Source of the DNA: Yimella sp. cx-51
GTDB lineage: Bacteria > Actinomycetota > Actinomycetes > Actinomycetales > Dermatophilaceae
Length of the DNA: 64,000 bases
Reading direction: 5' to 3'
Assembly: GCF_017654605.1 (NCBI RefSeq)
Contig: NZ_CP072113.1
Location: forward strand, 992,001 to 1,056,000
The notes under the pieces are model-generated. The model was not told the origin of the DNA. It was given only the letters and a program-made list of their open reading frames with translations, and ran no database searches. Below, piece by piece: positions 28,216 to 36,140 of the stretch; positions within the stretch are counted from its first letter, which is position 1, and every line of letters starts with the position of its first letter. The position numbers were made by a program, and so were the translations under genes.

Positions 28216-28428
28216 TCAGCGGATGCGCTGGCCCTGGCCGATGCCGTCGATCCAGATCCGCGTGATGCCGGTCGCGCCCATCTCCAGGCTGATGCGTTGT
28301 CCGGGGCGCACGTGGATCAACCCGGAGGCCGCGAAAGCCGCCGAGCCGAACGTGATTTCGCGGCCGTTGTCGGTCAGGACGGTGCCGGAGCCGGTCGCCG
28401 CGTCGAAGGTGTGGACAGTGCCTTGCAC
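28216..28428 (-). CDS. Small cold-shock-domain-like protein
   Basis: 70 residues, beginning MQGTVHTFDAATGSGTVLTD and containing an HVRPGQRISLEM strand pair. The pattern resembles an OB-fold cold-shock domain in length and strand order, but the RNP1 motif (KGYGFI-like) is replaced by GSGTVL and aromatic RNA-binding residues are reduced, so nucleic-acid binding is doubtful. It lies 11 bases downstream of cofC on the same strand, probably in one operon. Its function is unknown. Confidence 0.75.
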   Translation of the reverse strand: MQGTVHTFDAATGSGTVLTDNGREITFGSAAFAASGLIHVRPGQRISLEMGATGITRIWIDGIGQGQRIR

Positions 28429-28439
28429 AGGGTCGCTCC

Positions 28440-29078
28440 TCAGACGGTTTCGGTGATCGAGAGCAGACCGGAGGTGCGCGGACCCAACCCCAGCTGCCGT
28501 GCTCGATCAAGGGCGTCGGTGTCGTCGACGTCGGTGCGCAGTCGGGGCAGGTCGAGCGCGAGTACGGTGGCGTTGCGGCCGTGCCGTGACGCCGAACCTG
28601 CGCCGAAACGGGGCACAAGGGCTGCGACGTCGTGGTGGGCCAGCAGCACCGTTCCTTCGCCGGAGTCGTCTGGCACGACACTGGCCTCGGTTGATGCGCA
28701 TGCGCGCAATCCCTCGTACAGGGCCGCGCCGTCGAGGCTGGGGAGGTCGCCCAGCAGCACCGCGGCAGCGGTGCCAGGAGCCAGCTCGCGCACCTTTGCC
28801 AGGCCGGCCTCGATGGCGGGGTTGAGTCCGCGACCAGGATCTCCCACGGTGTGCACCTTCAGTGCCTGGGCGGTTGCCTCGACGGCTGGGTCGTCGGTGA
28901 CGACGACGACCTGGGCGGAGGGAACGACCTGGAGTACGGCGTCCAGGGTGTCGAGGGCCATCGCCAGGGCGAGGGCCTGGCGATCGACGCCCGTCGGAGG
29001 AGCCAACCGTGACTTCCCGTGTGCGGTGTTCTTGACCGGCATCACCAGATGCCAGGCGGACGTCAGCAGTGCAGTCAC
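28440..29078 (-). CDS. cofC: 2-phospho-L-lactate guanylyltransferase
   Basis: Nucleotidyltransferase of coenzyme F420 synthesis, activating 2-phospholactate or phosphoenolpyruvate with GTP. 212 residues from GTG at 29078. Motifs: HLVMPVKNTAHGKSRL at the N-terminus (substrate/phosphate site), VVTDDPAV, VHTVGDPGRGLNPAI, LLGDLPSL (metal-binding Asp) and SRHGRNATVLAL. Length matches the family. It implies that this organism makes F420. It is divergent from plsC. Confidence 0.92.
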   Translation of the reverse strand: MTALLTSAWHLVMPVKNTAHGKSRLAPPTGVDRQALALAMALDTLDAVLQVVPSAQVVVVTDDPAVEATAQALKVHTVGDPGRGLNPAIEAGLAKVRELAPGTAAAVLLGDLPSLDGAALYEGLRACASTEASVVPDDSGEGTVLLAHHDVAALVPRFGAGSASRHGRNATVLALDLPRLRTDVDDTDALDRARQLGLGPRTSGLLSITETV

Positions 29079-29182
29079 GCCCGCATCGTGTCAGATCCCG
29101 CCGACAGGCCGCCGAAGCGGTCGACATGCGGAGCATTGCCGAGCATGATGAGGCAGATTGTCCTTCGGCACGAGGAGGTGCG

Positions 29183-29953
29183 GTGGCCCACCCCACCCTG
29201 AACGACCAAGTGACCCCGATGTACCAGAACATCATCCGCGGTGCCTGGCCGGTCTTCCTGCGAACGTGGAAACACGACTGGCGCGGCGGTGAGCACATCC
29301 CGGCAGCCGGCGGTTTCGTGGCCGCGGCCAACCACATCTCCCATCTCGACGGATTCACCCTCGCTCAGTTCCTCGTCGCTCACGGTCGGGCGCCGCGCTA
29401 CATGGCGAAGTCGTCGCTCTTCGGCGTTCCGTTGGTCAAGGACGTCATGACCGGCACCGGTCAGATCCCGGTGGTGCGCGGATCCACCCAGGCGGTGCAC
29501 GCCTACGACGCCGCCGTGGGTGCCGTGGAGCAGGGACACTGCGTCTGCGTGCTGCCTGAAGGCACCCTCTCCCGTAACAAACAACTGTGGCCGATGAGGG
29601 GCAAGACCGGCGCGGCCCGCATCGCGCTGACCACCGGCTGCCCGCTGATCCCGATCGCGATGTGGGGAGCCCATGAGGTGCTGTATCCCTACCGCGGTGT
29701 CACCCCGAAACTGCTTCCCCGCAAGACCATCAAGGTCTACGCGGGCCCTCCGGTCGCACTCGACGACTTGCGCGGTCGTCCCGTCGACGCCGGTGTCCTG
29801 CGTGAAGCGACGCAGCGCCTCATGAGCGACATCACCGCGCAGTTGGAACGAGCTCGCGGGCAGAGCGCGCCGCCGAATACCGCACGCGGGCCGAAGGATC
29901 ACGACACACTGTCAGCAGATCAGACGGCTCAGGACGAGGGAGATCAACGATGA
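29183..29953 (+). CDS. plsC: 1-acyl-sn-glycerol-3-phosphate acyltransferase
   Basis: Membrane-associated acyltransferase making phosphatidic acid. 256 residues from GTG 29183, which has an AGGAGGT site very close upstream; ATG 29219 is an alternative that loses 12 residues. Motif I NHISHLDGF (His and Asp catalytic), motif II GQIPVVRGS, motif III VLPEGTLSRN, and the later GCPLIPIAMWGAHEVL are present. The last 30 residues are acidic and low-complexity. The stop overlaps the gpsA start (ATGA), pairing two steps of glycerophospholipid synthesis. Confidence 0.93.
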   Translation: MAHPTLNDQVTPMYQNIIRGAWPVFLRTWKHDWRGGEHIPAAGGFVAAANHISHLDGFTLAQFLVAHGRAPRYMAKSSLFGVPLVKDVMTGTGQIPVVRGSTQAVHAYDAAVGAVEQGHCVCVLPEGTLSRNKQLWPMRGKTGAARIALTTGCPLIPIAMWGAHEVLYPYRGVTPKLLPRKTIKVYAGPPVALDDLRGRPVDAGVLREATQRLMSDITAQLERARGQSAPPNTARGPKDHDTLSADQTAQDEGDQR

Positions 29954-30951
29954 CTCGGGTGGCAGTGCTCGGTAGCGGCAGCTGGGGAACCGCTTTCGCC
30001 AATGTGATGGCGGACGCGGGGCAGGAAGTCACTCTGTGGGCCAGGCGTCCCGAATTAGCGGAGGCCATCAACAGCACCCGCCGGAACGTCGACTACCTGC
30101 CTGATCTCGAACTGTCCGACAACATCACGGCCAGCAGCGATGTCGCTGCGGCCACCGACGGCGCTGAGATCGTGGTGCTCGCGGTGCCCTCGCAGAGTCT
30201 GCGCGACAACCTCGGGCAATGGGGCGAGCACCTCGGCGACGAGTCCGCGGTCGTCTCGCTGATGAAAGGCGTCGAGCTCGGTACCACCAAGCGCATGAGC
30301 GAGGTGATCGCCGATGCCGGCGGTGTCGATCCCTCCCGGGTCGTCGTGGTGTCGGGCCCCAACCTCGCCAAGGAGATCGCCGGTCGGCAGCCTGCCGCAG
30401 CCGTCGTTGCCTCCTCGAGCCCTCGCATGCGTGCGCGAGTGGCCGAGGCCTGTGCAACGGCCTACTTCCGGCCCTATCTCGGCGGCGACGTGGTGGGCAC
30501 CGAGATCGCCGGGGCGACCAAGAACGTCATCGCGCTCGCCTGTGGAATGGCCTCGGGTATGGGCATGGGCGACAACACTCTCGCCAGTTTGATCACCCGC
30601 GGGCTCGCCGAAACCGCACGCCTGGGCACGGCGTTGGGCGCCGACCCGCAGACCTTCCTCGGCCTCGCCGGGGTCGGCGACCTCGTCGCCACGTGCGCCT
30701 CGCCGCTGTCGCGCAATCGCACGTTCGGTTACGCGCTTGGTCAGGGCAAGTCGCTGGAGGAGACCATCGCCGCCACCAAGCAGGTGGCCGAAGGCGTGAA
30801 GTCGTGCAAGTCGTTGCTCGAACTGGCCCGCTCGGTCGAGGTCGAGGTGCCGATCGTCGAGAACGTCGAGGCGGTTGTCTACGAGGGCCGGAGCACCCGT
30901 GACGTGGTGGCTGCGCTGATGTCCCGGGCTAGGAAGCTCGAGACGAACTGA
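29950..30951 (+). CDS. gpsA: NAD(P)-dependent glycerol-3-phosphate dehydrogenase
   Basis: Reduces dihydroxyacetone phosphate to glycerol-3-phosphate for phospholipids. 333 residues from ATG 29950, overlapping the plsC stop by 4 bp. N-terminal Rossmann motif VLGSGSWGTAFANVMAD; substrate and catalytic Lys in VSGPNLAKEIAGRQPAAAV and AGATKNVIALACGMASG; C-terminal GLAGVGDLVATCASPLSRNR is the family signature. The 3' end overlaps the convergent PLP enzyme gene by 23 bp. Confidence 0.97.
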   Translation: MTRVAVLGSGSWGTAFANVMADAGQEVTLWARRPELAEAINSTRRNVDYLPDLELSDNITASSDVAAATDGAEIVVLAVPSQSLRDNLGQWGEHLGDESAVVSLMKGVELGTTKRMSEVIADAGGVDPSRVVVVSGPNLAKEIAGRQPAAAVVASSSPRMRARVAEACATAYFRPYLGGDVVGTEIAGATKNVIALACGMASGMGMGDNTLASLITRGLAETARLGTALGADPQTFLGLAGVGDLVATCASPLSRNRTFGYALGQGKSLEETIAATKQVAEGVKSCKSLLELARSVEVEVPIVENVEAVVYEGRSTRDVVAALMSRARKLETN

Positions 30952-32002
30952 GCGCTGCATCGAGGTCGCGCCAGAGATCCTCGACGTCCTCAATACCGAC
31001 GGACAACCGGAGCAGGTTCTCCGGCACGGTCATCGGCTCGGACGTGTGCCGACGCCGACGTTCGAGCATCGACTCCACGCCGCCGAGGCTGGTCGCCGGC
31101 AGCCACAACTGCACTGCCTGCTCAACTGCTTCGGCGGCGCCCACCCCACCGCGGACGTCGATGGCGAGCATCGCGCCGGAGCCCGGGTAGCGAACCGCCT
31201 CGACCTGGGGGTGATCGGCCAGTCGGGCCGCGAGTTCGGCCGCGTTGGCGCAGGCGCGCTCGAAGCGCACGTGCAGAGTGCGCATCCCGCGAAGTGCCAG
31301 CCAGGCCTCCATGGGTCCCGCGATCGCTCCGCTCAGGGTGCGCTCGGAGTGCAGTCGCTGCTGGATCTGCGGATCAGCGGTGACCGTGACTCCCATGATG
31401 AGGTCGGAATGGCCCGAGAGGTACTTCGTCGCGGAGTGCACGACCACGTCTGCACCCAGCGTCAACGGCTGTTGCAGCAGCGGGGTGGCGAAGGTGTTGT
31501 CGCACACCGTCAACACCCGTGACTCGCGTGCTGCCTTGAACAAGGTCGGCAGATCGGCGACTTCGAGCATGGGGTTGGTGGGTGATTCCACCCACGCGAG
31601 ATCGGTGTGGTCGAGTGCGTCGATGTAGGCCGGGGTGTCGGAGACGTCCGCGCGCGTGACCCTCAGCCGTCCGGCCTCGGCGAGTTTGTCGAGCAGCGCC
31701 GTCGTGCCGTTGTAACTGTGCTGGGGCACGAGCACTGCTCCGCCGAGGGGCACCAGTTCGATTGCAGCGCGGATCGCTCCCATCCCGCTGGCGAAGGCGA
31801 GTGCCGAGCCGTGCTCGAGTGCACCGATCGCCTCCTCGAAAGCCCGCCAGGTGGGGTTGTCGAACCGGGCGTAGGCGTTGTCACCCCCGGTCACGAAGGT
31901 CGAGGTGAACTCCACCGACGGGCCGACGGCAGCTCCAGGGACGCGGGACGGGCGCCCGGCGGCGACGATGCGGGTCGCGGACGAAAGAGGGTCGTGGTTC
32001 AT
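30929..32002 (-). CDS. Cys/Met-metabolism PLP enzyme (cystathionine gamma-synthase/lyase family)
   Basis: PLP fold-type I enzyme of the trans-sulfuration family, 357 residues from ATG at 32002 (a GGAG site lies just upstream; GTG at 32011 also possible). The Schiff-base lysine lies in VVHSATKYLSGHSDLIMG. PLP-binding Tyr/Arg region: AYARFDNPTWRAFEEA; stacking block ALAFASGMGAI; CDNTFATPLLQQPL carries the Asp that pairs with the pyridine nitrogen. It is shorter than typical MetB/MetC (about 380-390), mostly in the C-terminal domain. Gamma-synthase versus lyase cannot be decided from sequence. It is probably transcribed alone. Confidence 0.9.
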   Translation of the reverse strand: MNHDPLSSATRIVAAGRPSRVPGAAVGPSVEFTSTFVTGGDNAYARFDNPTWRAFEEAIGALEHGSALAFASGMGAIRAAIELVPLGGAVLVPQHSYNGTTALLDKLAEAGRLRVTRADVSDTPAYIDALDHTDLAWVESPTNPMLEVADLPTLFKAARESRVLTVCDNTFATPLLQQPLTLGADVVVHSATKYLSGHSDLIMGVTVTADPQIQQRLHSERTLSGAIAGPMEAWLALRGMRTLHVRFERACANAAELAARLADHPQVEAVRYPGSGAMLAIDVRGGVGAAEAVEQAVQLWLPATSLGGVESMLERRRRHTSEPMTVPENLLRLSVGIEDVEDLWRDLDAALSSSRAS

Positions 32003-32031
32003 GGTCTCCACAGCGTGACAGAACGATGAAG

Positions 32032-32655
32032 TCAGCGTGCCGTTGCCAGCAGTGCGCCGACGCCCACGAAGAGTCCACCGAACAAGCGGTTGAGGTGGCG
32101 CTGGCCGTTGACGGTGCGGGTCAGCCGTTGCAGACCCTTGGCAGCGATGGCGAAGAACAGCCACATGACCAGGATGTCGATCACCACGACGGTGGCGCAC
32201 AGGATGAGGTACTGCGGCAGCAATGCGCGATCGGGACGGATGAACTGCGGCATGAAGGCCAGGAAGAAGACAATCGCCTTCGGATTTGTCAGGTTGACCA
32301 GTAGTCCACGACGCAGCATTGACCAGCCCGACTCGCGGGGCCGCGCGGCTTCGTCCTGCTCGGAGGAGACGCTGCGTGCACGCCACTGACGGATACCGAG
32401 GTAGATCAAGTAGGCCGCGCCCGCGTACCGGATCGCGTCGAAGAGCAACGGTGAGCGAGCGACGATGACGCCCACACCGGCCGCGACGATCGCGACGTGG
32501 ATCACCAGGGCGATCTGCTGACCGATGATTCCCCAGATCGAACGTGCCCAACCCGAGACAAGAGAGTTGGACATCGTGTTGATCGCGCCCGCTCCGGGCG
32601 TGAAGGAGATGAGTGCCCCGGCGGCCACCAGGGTCAGCCAGACCGACCACGACAT
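32032..32655 (-). CDS. LysE family translocator
   Basis: Inner-membrane exporter of the LysE/RhtB family, 207 residues from ATG at 32655, with about six transmembrane segments. The N-terminal signature ISFTPGAGAINTMSNSLVSG is the family's conserved helix-1/2 loop; the LLVNLTNPKAIVFFLAFMPQ segment is also diagnostic. Substrates in the family are amino acids such as lysine, threonine or homoserine; which applies here is unknown. It lies 29 bases upstream of the PLP enzyme on the same strand, so a sulfur amino acid link is possible. Confidence 0.92.
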   Translation of the reverse strand: MSWSVWLTLVAAGALISFTPGAGAINTMSNSLVSGWARSIWGIIGQQIALVIHVAIVAAGVGVIVARSPLLFDAIRYAGAAYLIYLGIRQWRARSVSSEQDEAARPRESGWSMLRRGLLVNLTNPKAIVFFLAFMPQFIRPDRALLPQYLILCATVVVIDILVMWLFFAIAAKGLQRLTRTVNGQRHLNRLFGGLFVGVGALLATAR

Positions 32656-32740
32656 GGCAGGCAGCGTAGAGCCACGTAGCCACTGCCCGCCGACTGTGTC
32701 GCACCCGTGAGATGGCCCAGGGGCGACTAGGCTGCTCGCG

Positions 32741-33901
32741 ATGACTACGCAGCCTCCCTCCCCGGACACCTCCACCGTCGACCTCGGCGCGTCCCGCGAC
32801 CGCAAACCGGTCGTCGCGCTCGTCTTCGGTGGTCGCTCGGCCGAACACGTGGTCTCGTGCGCCACCGCCGCCAGTGTGCTGCGCTCCATCGACCGTGAGC
32901 GGTACGACGTGTTGCCGATCGGCATCACCGAGACCGGTCGTTGGGTGTTGATGGCTGATGATCCAGAACCCTTGCAGCTCACCGCAACCCACAAGCCTGC
33001 GGTGTCGGGCGACAATGAGGTGCTGGTCAGCCCTGACCCGGCCGGGCACAGCCTGTCGCTGCGTGAGCCCGGACAGGTGCCGCGCGAACTCGGCGAGGTC
33101 GACGTCGTCTTCCCCCTGCTGCACGGCCCGTTCGGTGAGGACGGAACCATCCAGGGACTCCTGGAACTATCCGACATGCGGTATGTCGGGTCCGGTGTGT
33201 CGGCGTCGGCGGTGATGATGGACAAACACCTCATGAAAGTGGTCTTCCGCTCCGCCGGACTGCCCGTCGGCCCGTATGTGCTCATCACCGACAAGGAGTG
33301 GCAGCGTGATCCGGCCGCCAGCATGGACCCGGTCGCCGCGCTCGGATGGCCGGTTTTCGTCAAGCCGGCGCGGGCCGGAAGCAGCGTCGGGGTGACTCGG
33401 GTCGAATCTGCCGATCAACTCAAGGACGCCATCGAGCATGCTCGGCAGTTCGACCCCAAGGTGCTGGTCGAGGCCGCCATCGTGGGCCGTGAAGTGGAAT
33501 GTGGAATCCTCGAAGGCCGGGGTAGTGACCCGGCACGGGCATCCCAGGTCGGTGAGATCGCGGTGACCGAGGGCACGCACGCCTTCTACGACTTCGAGTC
33601 GAAGTACCTGGACGACTCCGCTCGCCTCATCTGTCCCGCAGACCTACCCGAAGACATCGCCGAGACGATCCGTGAGCAATCGATCAAGGCCTTCGACGCG
33701 GCAGGCTGTGAGGGCCTGGCGCGGGTCGACTGGTTCTACTCACCCGATGGCACTCTCACGCTGAACGAGATCAACACCATGCCCGGTTTCACGCCGACCT
33801 CGATGTACCCCAGGGTCTGGGACGCGCAGGGCGTGAGCTATCGGGAGTTGATCACCGAACTGATCGAACTCGCCCTGCAGCGACGCCTCGGTCTGCGCTG
33901 A
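32741..33901 (+). CDS. ddl: D-alanine--D-alanine ligase
   Basis: ATP-grasp enzyme joining D-Ala for peptidoglycan. 386 residues from ATG 32741, slightly long because of about 25 extra N-terminal residues. Motifs: VFGGRSAEHVVSCATA (N-domain), LLHGPFGEDGTIQGLLEL, YVGSGVSASAVMMDKHLMK (Lys), FVKPARAGSSVGVTRV, VEAAIVGREVECGILEG and the metal site LNEINTMPGFTPTSMYP. All ATP and Mg residues look intact. It is divergent from lysE. Confidence 0.96.
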   Translation: MTTQPPSPDTSTVDLGASRDRKPVVALVFGGRSAEHVVSCATAASVLRSIDRERYDVLPIGITETGRWVLMADDPEPLQLTATHKPAVSGDNEVLVSPDPAGHSLSLREPGQVPRELGEVDVVFPLLHGPFGEDGTIQGLLELSDMRYVGSGVSASAVMMDKHLMKVVFRSAGLPVGPYVLITDKEWQRDPAASMDPVAALGWPVFVKPARAGSSVGVTRVESADQLKDAIEHARQFDPKVLVEAAIVGREVECGILEGRGSDPARASQVGEIAVTEGTHAFYDFESKYLDDSARLICPADLPEDIAETIREQSIKAFDAAGCEGLARVDWFYSPDGTLTLNEINTMPGFTPTSMYPRVWDAQGVSYRELITELIELALQRRLGLR

Positions 33902-33904
33902 GCC

Positions 33905-34354
33905 TCAGCTGCAGCGGTGTTGACCCTGCGGAATCTGCTTCGCCGCTGCGCTGAAGGCACCGAGCACCATCGGCTCTGGTGCGTAGTCCTTGGGCACGAG
34001 CACCTGGATCGCGGGCAGGCGGCCGTAGGTGACGAAACTCTTGCCGTCCGAAAGTTCGTGCATCACCCAGTCGACACCGTTGGCGGAGATGCAGTCCTCG
34101 CTCGGGGACGGCATGCTCACGCCACAGCGAGCGATGATTGCCGGATCACCCCAGGCGGCTTCGGTCTTCCCGGCGGTGCTCACCGCCTGTTTGGCCTGTG
34201 ATGCGACGGTGTCGGGCCAGTGTGCGCCAGCCTTCGAACAGAGCGGATCAGCATGGCCGTCAGCAGGAGTCACCGACACGACGTCGGATCCGCACCCGGT
34301 GACGAGTGCCCCGATCGCGACCGCCGCCGCGATCAGACCTTGACGACGGTGCAC
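33905..34354 (-). CDS. DUF3515 family lipoprotein
   Basis: Secreted lipoprotein of 149 residues from GTG at 34354. The signal peptide (residues 1-21) ends in the lipobox VTGC, so the mature protein is anchored at Cys21. The mature part contains several Cys residues (two probable disulfides) and the conserved GVDWVMHELSDGKSFVTYGR block of DUF3515. Its function is unknown. The gene starts inside the end of the RAM-only Lrp gene (22-bp overlap), a common actinobacterial pair next to thiL and ddl. Confidence 0.88.
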   Translation of the reverse strand: MHRRQGLIAAAVAIGALVTGCGSDVVSVTPADGHADPLCSKAGAHWPDTVASQAKQAVSTAGKTEAAWGDPAIIARCGVSMPSPSEDCISANGVDWVMHELSDGKSFVTYGRLPAIQVLVPKDYAPEPMVLGAFSAAAKQIPQGQHRCS

Positions 34355-34566
34355 GTGAGGGTGCGCGTGATGCCGGGCACTTCCTGGATGCGGGCGATCA
34401 CCAGCTTGCCGAGCTCGTCGACGTTCTCAGCCTCGATCCGGGCGATCACGTCGTAGGGGCCGGTGACGTCCTCGGCCAGGGTGACTCCGTTGATCTGGGC
34501 GATCGCCGTGGCCACGGAGTGGGCCTTGCCCACCTGAGCCTGGATGAGGATGTACGCCTGAACCAT
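34333..34566 (-). CDS. Stand-alone Lrp/AsnC ligand-binding (RAM) protein
   Basis: 77 residues made only of the RAM effector domain of Lrp regulators (AYILIQAQVGKAHSVATAI, GPYDVIARIEAENVDELGKL, and ITRTLTC strand); there is no HTH. Such small ligand-binding proteins form beta-sandwich oligomers and may bind amino acids or modulate full-length Lrp proteins; the role is unproven. It overlaps the DUF3515 gene by 22 bp on the same strand and is divergent from thiL. Confidence 0.92.
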   Translation of the reverse strand: MVQAYILIQAQVGKAHSVATAIAQINGVTLAEDVTGPYDVIARIEAENVDELGKLVIARIQEVPGITRTLTCTVVKV

Positions 34567-34667
34567 TCCGTCTCCTGCTGATCTTCGACACTCGTGTTCG
34601 GGTGCCGGTACGGGACCTGTGGCGATGACGCTACCGTGCCCGCAGAGCCGACGAGGAGAGAGCCAGA

Positions 34668-35627
34668 ATGATTCCGCCTGACGGACCGACGCTTGGCCAG
34701 GCCAGCGAGGAGGAACTGCTCGCGCAGATCTTTCCGGCGCTGCCCACCCGTCCAGAGGTGATCATCGGCGTTGGTGACGATGCTGCACTACTGGGAGTAC
34801 CGACGGGAGCAGTGCTGGTCACGACCGACTCGATGGTGCTCGGACGCGACTGGCTCGATGAGTGGTCCAGCGGGCAGGACGTCGGTCACAAGGTGGTCAC
34901 CCAGAACCTCGCCGACATCGCTGCGATGGGCGGCACGGCGACCGGTGTGGTCGTCTCACTCATCGCTGGTAGAGACACCAGCATCGAGTGGGTCCGCATG
35001 CTGAATGGCGGTATCGCACAGGGGTGTTCGCAGGCCGAGGTCGCTGTGCTCGGCGGTGATCTGAGTTCCGCGCCGGACGGCGTGCGAATGGTGAGCATCA
35101 CCGCGCTGGGCGAACTGCGTGATGTCCGGGCGGTGCGCCGGGACGGCGCGCGAGTGGGTGACCAGGTAGCGGTCAGCGATGCGCTCGGCCGTTCCGACGC
35201 CGGCCTTCGGTTGCTGCAACAGGACCGCGTTGCCGCGGGGGAGCAGTGGGTGGCATTCCACCGTCGTCCGGTGGCCCGTTACGCGGCTGGACCGCAGGCG
35301 GCGAGGGCCGGCGCGACGTCGATGATGGACATCAGTGACGGACTCGTGCGCGACGGCCGACGTATCGCTTCGTCCAGCGGTGTGCGCATCGATCTGCAGG
35401 CGTCATTGCTGCTCGACTTCGTCGCGCTCCTCGAGCCCGCGGTCGGGGCGGACGCCTGGGAATGCGTCCTGGGTGGCGGGGAAGAACACACGCTGCTCGC
35501 CACCTTCCCTGCCGACGTCGAGCTGCCGCAGGGCTGGCGTCGCGTCGGCGTGGTGCGCGACGGTGAGGGCGTGACGCTGGATGGCCGTGAGCAGCGCAAC
35601 GGCGGGTGGGACCACTTTTCTGGGTGA
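34668..35627 (+). CDS. thiL: Thiamine-monophosphate kinase
   Basis: ATP-dependent kinase making thiamine pyrophosphate. 319 residues from ATG 34668. Motifs: an N-terminal GVGDDAALLGVP metal site, TTDSMVLGRDW, VTQNLADIAAMGGTATGVVV, VLGGDLSSAP, and in the C-domain MMDISDGLVRDGRRIA and VLGGGEEHTLLATFP. There is no thiamine riboswitch signature in the 101-base upstream gap. A 12-bp hairpin separates it from convergent rpmB. Confidence 0.95.
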   Translation: MIPPDGPTLGQASEEELLAQIFPALPTRPEVIIGVGDDAALLGVPTGAVLVTTDSMVLGRDWLDEWSSGQDVGHKVVTQNLADIAAMGGTATGVVVSLIAGRDTSIEWVRMLNGGIAQGCSQAEVAVLGGDLSSAPDGVRMVSITALGELRDVRAVRRDGARVGDQVAVSDALGRSDAGLRLLQQDRVAAGEQWVAFHRRPVARYAAGPQAARAGATSMMDISDGLVRDGRRIASSSGVRIDLQASLLLDFVALLEPAVGADAWECVLGGGEEHTLLATFPADVELPQGWRRVGVVRDGEGVTLDGREQRNGGWDHFSG

Positions 35628-35665
35628 CCCGGCAGATCCGGCCCGGCCTTGGTGCACGAAACAGA

Positions 35666-35693
35666 ACAGCCGATCCCGGTAGGGATCGGCTGT
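35666..35693. terminator. Bidirectional terminator between thiL and rpmB
   Basis: A perfect 12-bp stem (ACAGCCGATCCC at 35666-35677, complement at 35682-35693) with a GGTA loop, between two convergent genes. Confidence 0.8.
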
Positions 35694-35712
35694 CAGGTGC
35701 GAGAGGCGCAGG

Positions 35713-35907
35713 TCAGCGGGTGACCTTACCGGCCTTCAAGCAGGAAGTGCAGACGTTGAGACGCTTCGGGGTCACACCGGCATCGCCCACGAGCGCGCGA
35801 ACGCGCTGGATGTTCGGGTTCCAGCGGCGCTTGGTCTTGCGCTGCGAGTGCGAGACGTTGTGACCGAAGCTGGGTCCCTTGCCGCAGACGTCGCAAGTGG
35901 CAGCCAC
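35713..35907 (-). CDS. rpmB: 50S ribosomal protein L28
   Basis: Large-subunit ribosomal protein of 64 residues from GTG at 35907, preceded by AGGAGAT. Contains CDVCGKGPSFGHNVSHS and CTSCLKAGKV, so it is the zinc-binding (C+) version, not the zinc-free paralogue used in zinc starvation. Arg/Lys-rich KTKRRWNPNIQ contacts rRNA. It is monocistronic and divergent from the DAK2 gene. Confidence 0.97.
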   Translation of the reverse strand: MAATCDVCGKGPSFGHNVSHSQRKTKRRWNPNIQRVRALVGDAGVTPKRLNVCTSCLKAGKVTR

Positions 35908-36014
35908 GGTGATCTCCTGAAGTTGGTCGAAAGATGATTCTCCCGGTAGCGGGCACACGACTATTGACGAGCACCTGCGGTGGGAACTTCACAAGAATAG
36001 CCGTGAGAGCCGAG

Positions 36015-36031
36015 ACCGCCAAACTGGCGGT
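36015..36031. promoter_or_regulatory. 17-bp palindrome between rpmB and the DAK2 gene
   Basis: ACCGCCA-AAC-TGGCGGT: perfect 7-bp arms in the 233-base divergent gap, 110 bases before the DAK2 start. Candidate operator or the loop of a short hairpin; no regulator is adjacent. The rest of the gap shows only promoter-like sequence. Confidence 0.3.
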
Positions 36032-36140
36032 TCAGGCGGGTGCCGTCCACCGCCCGCGGGTCGACCTGATGTGCGGTTGGTCACGCCCATGTCGGACGCG
36101 GCAGTTAACCTTTGCGCGACCCCACCTCGAAGGATGACAG

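Noticed and set aside
32003-33363. Minus-strand open frames extending the LysE and PLP-enzyme genes across ddl
   Set aside because: Protein families define starts at 32655 and 32002. The extensions are antisense of lysE and ddl and have shadow-type composition.
34567-34667. Possible thiamine riboswitch upstream of thiL
   Set aside because: No conserved TPP-box sequence (CTGAGA or the ACCTGATC-like core) is visible in the 101-base gap.
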